NCBI GenBank assembly: GCA_027066355.1
Contig: JAMONW010000128.1
Location: 1 to 7,435 of the forward strand
DNA: 7,435 nt
Direction: 5' to 3'
Source: Campylobacteraceae bacterium
GTDB lineage: Bacteria; Campylobacterota; Campylobacteria; Campylobacterales; Sulfurovaceae
Both the position numbers and the translations under genes were made by a program. The notes below the pieces were generated by a model. That model was given only the letters and a program-made list of their open reading frames with translations. It searched no databases and was not told the DNA's origin. Positions 1-4,224 of this stretch are shown here, piece after piece. Every line of letters begins with the position of its first letter. Position 1 is the first letter of the stretch.

Positions 1-10
1 TAAATAAAAA

Positions 11-31
11 GTATCAGGTAGTAGATAAGAG
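11..31. repeat. Weak 7-nt period block (about 3 units)
   Basis: Three consecutive heptamers can be aligned: GTATCAG, GTAGTAG and ATAAGAG. Positions 3, 6 and 7 (A, A, G) are shared by all three. On its own this is weak, but two stronger heptamer blocks lie at 50-84 and 178-205 in the same intergenic region. The region has no convincing gene. Confidence 0.3.
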
Positions 32-49
32 GTGTTTAATTTGGGTTAA

Positions 50-84
50 ACTCTACACACTACAAACTCAACACTTAGCACTAT
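50..84. repeat. Degenerate 7-nt tandem repeat, five units (ACACTnn)
   Basis: Five contiguous heptamers read ACTCTAC, ACACTAC, AAACTCA, ACACTTA and GCACTAT. Positions 4-5 (CT) are invariant, and positions 1-3 are A, C and A in four of five units each. The array sits just left of the GC-rich hairpin at 92-119. It is non-coding as far as I can tell. The function is unknown; it could be a remnant of replication-slippage expansion or part of a composite dispersed repeat. Confidence 0.55.
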
Positions 85-91
85 CTTTTGA

Positions 92-119
92 GATTCTGGG
101 TCAAGCCCGGAATGACGGG
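92..119. repeat. GC-rich REP-like palindromic element
   Basis: A GC-rich island stands out in AT-rich surroundings. Positions 93-100 (ATTCTGGG) pair with 106-113 (CCCGGAAT) to give an 8-bp stem with one T-G wobble around the loop TCAAG, followed by GACGGG. The reverse-strand wording, CGTCATTCCGGG...CCCAGAAT, is a form that I recall from dispersed palindromic repeats in many unrelated bacteria. It lies about 105 bp beyond the stop codon of the minus-strand regulator gene, so it could stabilise or end that transcript, but no T-run follows. No transposase is visible nearby. Confidence 0.6.
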
Positions 120-177
120 TGTTGCTATTAGCTTGAAAGTGGGAATTTTAACTTTAAGTCTTGCAAAGAGGGGAAAG

Positions 178-205
178 GCTCTTAGCTCTTGGCTCTATAC
201 TCTCT
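178..205. repeat. Degenerate 7-nt tandem repeat, four units (GCTCTnn)
   Basis: Four contiguous heptamers read GCTCTTA, GCTCTTG, GCTCTAT and ACTCTCT. Positions 2-5 (CTCT) are invariant. The block lies between the REP-like hairpin and the 3' end of the minus-strand regulator gene. Its consensus differs from the block at 50-84, but the period is the same and both centre on a CT core. A 6-bp inverted repeat, TTGGCT (189-194) with AGCCAA (214-219), partly overlaps it; it has a 19-nt loop and no T-tract, so I do not call it a terminator. Confidence 0.55.
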
Positions 206-223
206 TAGGTGTAAGCCAAAAAA

Positions 224-901
224 CTACTTAACTTCTGATACTTCAGAAGAGAATTTATAACCTCTTCTTCTAACAGTATGAATAACTTGAAAGCCAAGTA
301 TAGATTTTAGGCGTTTTCTAATTTGGTTAATTGCAACCTCAACAGTATTATCACTTACATACTCAGGCTCTTCCCAAAGGGCATTTATAATTTCATCTTT
401 GCTAAATACTCTTTGGTTACGCAAAGCTAAATATACTAAAATATCAAAAGTTTTTCCATTTAGAGTTACAATTTTATCATCATATTTAATCTTTTTGCTA
501 GGTATATCAATAGTTAATTTATCAATATTTATTTGAGTTCCAAATAGATTACGCATATTTGCAAGAACTCTAGCAGCTAAAAGGTCAGGTTGGTCTGTGT
601 GGTCAACTAAAATATCATCAATTTTTAAGTCAAAAAACTCTTTATGATTTTTAATATCATCTGTAATTACTATAATTTTTGTTTCTGGTTTCTTTAATTT
701 AATCTCTTTTACAAAGCGTTCCATTGCATACTTCATCTTTTCATCAACAACTATGATTAACTCATAGTGTCTAAAGTATGTAAAATTTGTAGCATCGTAT
801 AAATCTTCTGCACTATCAAGTATGCATATAAAGTATTTGGATATCTCTTTTTCTAACTCTTTTGCAAACTCTTCAGAAAAACCTATTGTTAATATTCTCA
901 T
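224..901 (-). CDS. Atypical OmpR-family response regulator, HsrA/CosR-like
   Basis: This is a 225-residue transcription regulator with an N-terminal receiver-like domain (about 1-118) and a C-terminal winged-helix OmpR/PhoB-type DNA-binding domain (about 122-218). The stretch LWEEPEYVSDNTVEVAINQIR (175-195) and TVRRRGYKF (209-217) closely resemble the DNA-binding domain of Helicobacter HsrA (HP1043) and Campylobacter CosR, essential orphan regulators of growth and oxidative-stress genes. The receiver is degenerate. The acidic pair after beta-1 is replaced by Gly7-Phe8. The phosphoacceptor position is Val52, with an Asp one residue later as in HP1043. The conserved Lys near beta-5 is Asp100. 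Phosphorylation-independent action is therefore likely (inference). No sensor kinase is adjacent. The start is an ATG with a weak SD-like GGCGG five nt upstream. It may be the HsrA/CosR orthologue or a paralogue, because the receiver half is quite diverged; I therefore give no symbol. Confidence 0.88.
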   Translation of the reverse strand: MRILTIGFSEEFAKELEKEISKYFICILDSAEDLYDATNFTYFRHYELIIVVDEKMKYAMERFVKEIKLKKPETKIIVITDDIKNHKEFFDLKIDDILVDHTDQPDLLAARVLANMRNLFGTQINIDKLTIDIPSKKIKYDDKIVTLNGKTFDILVYLALRNQRVFSKDEIINALWEEPEYVSDNTVEVAINQIRKRLKSILGFQVIHTVRRRGYKFSSEVSEVK

Positions 902-948
902 TATAACCGCCGTATAGTCGATATTTAATTGTATTTTATATTTTAAAG

Positions 949-958
949 CTTACCTTAG
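949..958 (-). promoter_or_regulatory. Possible regulator-binding direct repeat CTAAG-GTAAG and proximal promoter
   Basis: On the minus strand two adjacent pentamers, CTAAG and GTAAG, lie about 15 bp upstream of a TACAAT hexamer (928-933) that could be a -10 box giving a leader of about 20 nt for the regulator gene. The repeat would sit at the -35 position. HsrA is known to bind its own promoter in Helicobacter and to recognise TTAAG-type half-sites as I recall, but the spacing here is not the classical one-turn spacing. This is a tentative autoregulation site. Confidence 0.25.
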
Positions 959-1061
959 ATGCAAAAGTATTAACATTAATTTCATTACATATATAGTATT
1001 ATATTTATTATTTATATCTAAAATAGCCTTATTTAAAAATAAAATTTACATATTAGATGTA

Positions 1062-1070
1062 ATTATAGCA
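1062..1070 (-). promoter_or_regulatory. Extended -10 promoter for the HsrA-like regulator gene
   Basis: The minus strand reads TGCTATAAT, a perfect extended -10 (TGn plus TATAAT). The sequence upstream is T-rich with no clear -35, as is usual for the housekeeping sigma factor in Campylobacterota. Transcription would begin near 1054-1056 and give a leader of roughly 150 nt before the ATG at 901. The rest of the 236-bp gap to dnaX is AT-rich and holds no gene that I can support. Confidence 0.55.
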
Positions 1071-1137
1071 GAAATTTAACTCTATATGAACAAAATTGAT
1101 AAAAAAATGTTTAATTTTTAAAAAATATAGCAAAAAA

Positions 1138-2796
1138 TTAACTTTTTTGCTTCACAATTACTCTTTTTGGTTCAAGATGTTTAATAAATTCTTGAATCAT
1201 AGGTTCATTTAGTAAATCTTTTGGATCTTTATCTAAACTAGCTTCACTTTTTCCATCTGGCATTATACAACTATTTTTTTGAGGAGCCTCATTATTCTCA
1301 CTTTTTTGACTCTTATTTATACTATTATTATCCTCATTTGTAGTGCTATTTAATTTTTTTTTTGCAATATTTACTATTTTTGTATCAATTCCAAATATAT
1401 CTTGAACAAAATGTCTTAATATTGACCAATTCTCTATTAAAACCTTTTTTTCATCTCCATCAACTGTGCTTTCCCATGTTAAAGTATTCTCTTCAAAGCT
1501 AACAAATGTTATATTTTTAGAGAATATCTCTCCTAATTCAAAGTTTCTATCATAAATTTTCTCTTTTAATTTATCAAACATTGTATTTGGAGTTTGTGAA
1601 GAAACTGTTTCATTACTAGTTGTTGAAATTGTAGCTTTTGGCTCATTTTTTATTGAGTTATCAATATTTTTAGCTACCTCTTTATCTAAATTTACAGAAC
1701 TACTTTGCACACTCTTTTGCTCAATTGAACTACTACTATTTTGAAGCTCATTTTGAAGCTTATGAATCATATCATCTATTGAGTTGATATTCATAGCCTC
1801 TATCATTTTAAATAGAGTTAAAGATAATACAAACTCACCATTACTACCAAAACTTAAGAGTCTTTTTGCATCTGATAATACCCTAAAAAATCTATCAATT
1901 ACTAAAGTAGTTAACTCTCCACTTTGATTTAGTAATATATTTTGAATATATAAAGTTATCTCATCAATAATCATTTCAGCTTCGTAATCTGAAAACTTCT
2001 CTAAAAACTCTAAAACTTCATCTTTGTTTTGCATAGATATAGATTTTAATAGCTTTGAAATAGTATTTGGATCTACAATTCCAAGCATATTAGTAACATC
2101 AGTTGTTGTAATTTTGTTATTTGAATATACTATTGCTTGATCAAGCAGAGTTAATGCATCTCTAACCGAGCCTTGTCCACTTCTGGCAATTATCTCTAAT
2201 GCGCTATCTTCAAACTCAACTCCTTCTTGGTGAAGAATATAAGATAGATGCTCTTTAACTGTTTTTATAGGCAATTTTTTAAATCTAAAGTGTTGCACAC
2301 GGCTTAAAATTGTAGCTGGTAATTTCAAAGGGTCTGTAGTTGCTAATATAAATTTTACAAAATCTGGTGGCTCTTCGAGTGTTTTTAAAAGTGCATTAAA
2401 TGCTTGAACTGTGAGCATATGCACCTCATCAATTATAAATATCTTAAATCTACCAATAGATGGCTTATATTTAGTATGTTCAATTAACTCTTTTATATCT
2501 TCAATTCCACGATTACTTGCGGCATCCATCTCTATAATATCAATATGTCGCCCCTCATTTGCCATAATGCAGTGTTGGCACTCTTGACAAGGGTTATTTG
2601 TAGGACCCTTTTGGCATAGCAAAGCCTTAGCAAAAATTCTAGCAGTAGATGTTTTACCACTCCCTCTAATACCAGAAAATAGATAAGCATGAGATAGCTT
2701 AGAACTCTCTAACGCCAAAGATAGCGTTTTAGATACTGCCTCTTGCCCAACTAAATCTGTAAAGGTGCTTGGTCGATATTTTCTTGCTAATGCCAA
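1138..2796 (-). CDS. dnaX: DNA polymerase III subunit gamma/tau
   Basis: DnaX is the AAA+ ATPase of the clamp-loader complex that places the beta sliding clamp on primed DNA; the long (tau) form also ties clamp loader to polymerase. From the TTG at 2796 the product is 552 residues. Visible features are Walker A G-x-RGSGKT (42-49), four zinc-binding cysteines (61, 70, 73, 76), Walker B DEVH (123-126), the arginine-finger motif as SRV rather than the usual SRC (165-167), and GSVRDAL (209-215). The clamp-loader collar follows to about 345, then a Ser/Asn-rich linker (about 350-405), a tau domain V-like segment (406-481), a second Asn/Ser/Lys-rich linker, and a terminal segment (MIQEFIKHLEPKRVIVKQKS). 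TTG at 2796 is preferred because GGAG lies six nt upstream; another in-frame TTG at 2808 would add four residues but has no SD. A 10-A run at codons 478-481 may cause slippage. Confidence 0.96.
   Translation of the reverse strand: MALARKYRPSTFTDLVGQEAVSKTLSLALESSKLSHAYLFSGIRGSGKTSTARIFAKALLCQKGPTNNPCQECQHCIMANEGRHIDIIEMDAASNRGIEDIKELIEHTKYKPSIGRFKIFIIDEVHMLTVQAFNALLKTLEEPPDFVKFILATTDPLKLPATILSRVQHFRFKKLPIKTVKEHLSYILHQEGVEFEDSALEIIARSGQGSVRDALTLLDQAIVYSNNKITTTDVTNMLGIVDPNTISKLLKSISMQNKDEVLEFLEKFSDYEAEMIIDEITLYIQNILLNQSGELTTLVIDRFFRVLSDAKRLLSFGSNGEFVLSLTLFKMIEAMNINSIDDMIHKLQNELQNSSSSIEQKSVQSSSVNLDKEVAKNIDNSIKNEPKATISTTSNETVSSQTPNTMFDKLKEKIYDRNFELGEIFSKNITFVSFEENTLTWESTVDGDEKKVLIENWSILRHFVQDIFGIDTKIVNIAKKKLNSTTNEDNNSINKSQKSENNEAPQKNSCIMPDGKSEASLDKDPKDLLNEPMIQEFIKHLEPKRVIVKQKS
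1354..1363 (-). other. A10 homopolymer in dnaX, candidate slippage/frameshift site
   Basis: On the coding (minus) strand the codons GCA AAA AAA AAA TTA AAT AGC contain ten consecutive A residues. With nine A the frame becomes AAT TAA and stops at once, giving 481 residues. With eleven A, or a -1 ribosomal shift, it becomes ATT AAA TAG and gives 483 residues. Full length is 552. A9 slippage in Thermus thermophilus dnaX and ribosomal frameshifting in E. coli dnaX both make a short gamma form, so this layout is suggestive. The truncated form would lose the second linker and the extreme C-terminal segment. Confidence 0.5.
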
Positions 2797-2802
2797 AATC
2801 TT

Positions 2803-2806
2803 CTCC
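2803..2806 (-). promoter_or_regulatory. dnaX ribosome binding site that decides the start
   Basis: The minus strand reads GGAG, then AAGATT, then TTG. The six-nt spacing to the TTG at 2796-2794 is ideal. The upstream TTG at 2808 overlaps this SD and has only CCAATTT before it. The shorter start gives an N-terminus beginning MALARKYRP, which agrees with the usual short DnaX N-terminus. Confidence 0.65.
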
Positions 2807-2827
2807 AAAATTGGTTTATTTAAGAGT

Positions 2828-2833
2828 ATTGTA
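2828..2833 (-). promoter_or_regulatory. Probable dnaX -10 box
   Basis: The minus strand carries TACAAT within TATACAAT, one mismatch from TATAAT. It would start transcription near 2821 and leave a leader of about 25 nt to the start codon. It sits downstream of the porin terminator hairpin, so it would drive dnaX independently of the porin gene. No -35 box is clear. Confidence 0.4.
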
Positions 2834-2865
2834 TATTAAAAGTGCTTTAGTTGTGGTAAAAGTTG

Positions 2866-2885
2866 TTGTAGCCAAGAGGCTACAA
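2866..2885 (-). terminator. Hairpin terminator after the porin gene
   Basis: A perfect 8-bp inverted repeat, TTGTAGCC (2866-2873) and GGCTACAA (2878-2885), with a 4-nt loop begins seven bp beyond the porin stop codon. On the minus strand it is followed by CAACTTTTACC, a short and interrupted T-tract, so termination may be incomplete. It separates the porin gene from dnaX. Confidence 0.6.
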
Positions 2886-2892
2886 ATTTGGA

Positions 2893-4053
2893 TTAAAATC
2901 TATAATTAAATTGAATTGTTGTTCCAAATTCTGAGTGTTTATTTGATATAGCATAAGGTGTTTGGCTATTTAGTGAGCTTTTAGACTCAGGTGCATAAAC
3001 TAATGCTAAATCTGCTGAGAAGTTTTTGCTAAATTTATAGCTTCCTCCAGCAGTAAAGTGGCTTTTTGCAGTTGCAGGGAAGCCAAGTAGATTAAATGTG
3101 TTTATCATAGGGTTTTGACTAGCTTTTATAGGGCTTTTTGCATAGTTATAACCAAATCTAAGCGCCCAATTTTTAGCACTATACTGATAACCTAAAGCAA
3201 TTACTGTTTGGTCACTCCAGTTAAACTCTTTATATCCTTTTGCTTTACTCCAAGCAATTTTTTTAACATCTAAAGCAATTGAGTGTGGTCCATTTACATA
3301 GCCAATACCAACTCCATACTCTGCAGGTTGAGTTAAAGTATCTCCAACCATTACACCAAGAGGATTTGCTGCAGTTGTTAATACTTTTGGATACTTCATT
3401 GTTATTTTACTTTTATAAACAGCTCCTATGCTAAATCCATTATCAAAATCATATACAGCACCTAAGCTAACACCAAATCCAAAATCTTGAGTTTGTCCAT
3501 ATCCAACTTGTGGCTGATTTGGCACCATATAGTTTTTATAATTAATATCTAATGAACCATATTGAATAATTGGTGAAATACCAACACTCAAACCTCCACT
3601 TTTATATGCAATAGGAGCCGCAAATTGCATAAGCTGAAGCGTTGTTTCCATATCCATATGAGCAGGATTACCTCTAAAATCAACCCCCATACCAGCAGTT
3701 CCATACATTCCAATACCTGCATAAAGATTTGGCATAACTTTTGAAGCGATAGCAACTGCTGGAATCATACTTAAATCTGAACTACTTTTGCTCTCTACAC
3801 CTTGAAAAGTTGTTTTTATATTTGGTGCAAATATTGTTCCACCAAAGCTAATTTCTGTATTTTTTACTTTAGTTATAAGAGCTGGATTTACCAAAGTTGA
3901 TTCAGCACCTTGACTTAACGCAATACCTGCACCACCCATTGCTCTTGTTTTTGCACCAACTCCAATAAGAGTATCTCCATTTGTTGCATATAGAGTGCCT
4001 GAAGCAATCACAGATAAAATTATAGCGCCTTTAATATGTTTGTTTAATATCAT
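2893..4053 (-). CDS. OmpP1/FadL/TodX-family outer-membrane transporter
   Basis: This is a 386-residue precursor of a FadL-type outer-membrane beta-barrel, a family that passes hydrophobic molecules such as long-chain fatty acids or aromatic hydrocarbons across the outer membrane. A signal peptide is clear: MILNKHIK, a hydrophobic core at 9-21, and a likely cut after Ala23 (LYA/TNGD). The mature N-terminus has the family hatch pattern, with Gly/Ala-rich GVGAKTRAMGGAGIA (31-45) and the NPA motif at 56-58. Alternating hydrophobic/aromatic strands follow, and the chain ends in Phe (FNYRF), the usual barrel-assembly signal. It is somewhat shorter than E. coli FadL (446). The ATG start has a strong SD, AAGGAG, five nt upstream. 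It is flanked by a promoter and a terminator and so is probably monocistronic. The substrate cannot be told from sequence; the dnaX and leuS neighbours give no clue. Confidence 0.93.
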   Translation of the reverse strand: MILNKHIKGAIILSVIASGTLYATNGDTLIGVGAKTRAMGGAGIALSQGAESTLVNPALITKVKNTEISFGGTIFAPNIKTTFQGVESKSSSDLSMIPAVAIASKVMPNLYAGIGMYGTAGMGVDFRGNPAHMDMETTLQLMQFAAPIAYKSGGLSVGISPIIQYGSLDINYKNYMVPNQPQVGYGQTQDFGFGVSLGAVYDFDNGFSIGAVYKSKITMKYPKVLTTAANPLGVMVGDTLTQPAEYGVGIGYVNGPHSIALDVKKIAWSKAKGYKEFNWSDQTVIALGYQYSAKNWALRFGYNYAKSPIKASQNPMINTFNLLGFPATAKSHFTAGGSYKFSKNFSADLALVYAPESKSSLNSQTPYAISNKHSEFGTTIQFNYRF

Positions 4054-4081
4054 TGTTTCTCCTTAAAAATAAATATAAAAA

Positions 4082-4103
4082 ATAATAACATATAAGTTAT
4101 TAT
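4082..4103. promoter_or_regulatory. Inverted repeat in the divergent promoter region, candidate operator
   Basis: ATAATAAC (4082-4089) and GTTATTAT (4096-4103) form a perfect 8-bp dyad around the spacer ATATAA. It overlaps the probable porin -10 box and start site, as an operator of a dimeric repressor would. The region is very AT-rich, so chance symmetry is possible. Confidence 0.35.
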
Positions 4104-4104
4104 A
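4099..4104 (-). promoter_or_regulatory. Probable -10 box of the porin gene
   Basis: TATAAT on the minus strand would give a start near 4092 and a leader of about 38 nt to the porin ATG at 4053. The AT-rich context offers other matches, so the exact box is uncertain. Confidence 0.4.
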
Positions 4105-4187
4105 ATAATTAAATATAATAAATAAAAATCAATAAAAATAAGTAAAATTCTTTTTTTACACACTTTAGCTAATGTATATAGCTCTTT

Positions 4188-4196
4188 TGGTATAAT
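4188..4196 (+). promoter_or_regulatory. Extended -10 promoter for leuS-lptE
   Basis: TGGTATAAT is a perfect extended -10. Transcription would start near 4202-4204, leaving a leader of about 20 nt with AGGAG (4215-4219). The region upstream has a T-run at 4150-4157 and no obvious -35. A leader this short leaves no room for a T-box or leader-peptide attenuator, so leuS is probably not controlled by tRNA-sensing attenuation. Confidence 0.65.
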
Positions 4197-4214
4197 CACT
4201 TAACTACTTTAATT

Positions 4215-4219
4215 AGGAG
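4215..4219 (+). promoter_or_regulatory. leuS ribosome binding site selecting a GTG start
   Basis: AGGAG lies five nt before GTG at 4225. An ATG overlaps at 4223-4225 but is followed immediately by TGA in its own frame (ATGTGA), so it cannot start leuS. This confirms GTG as the start. Confidence 0.8.
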
Positions 4220-4224
4220 ATAAT

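Noticed and set aside
189..219. Inverted repeat TTGGCT/AGCCAA as terminator of the regulator gene
   Set aside because: Only six bp with a 19-nt loop that contains part of the heptamer repeat, and no T-tract follows on the minus strand. It also begins within a few bases of the stop codon.
112..231. A 39-codon plus-strand frame starting at ATG 112 and ending at TAA 229-231
   Set aside because: It starts inside the REP-like palindrome, has no SD, runs through the heptamer repeat and overlaps the 3' end of the regulator gene on the other strand. No recognisable protein pattern.
1071..1137. Intrinsic terminator after dnaX
   Set aside because: The region has several T-runs on the minus strand but no GC-containing hairpin before them, so I cannot support one.
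4114..4119. A plus-strand TATAAT as an additional leuS promoter
   Set aside because: It lies about 105 bp upstream in nearly pure A/T sequence where such matches are expected by chance; the extended -10 at 4188-4196 is much better placed.
4150..4224. T-box or leucine leader-peptide attenuator before leuS
   Set aside because: The likely start site leaves only about 20 nt of leader, with no specifier stem, no antiterminator and no Leu-codon run.
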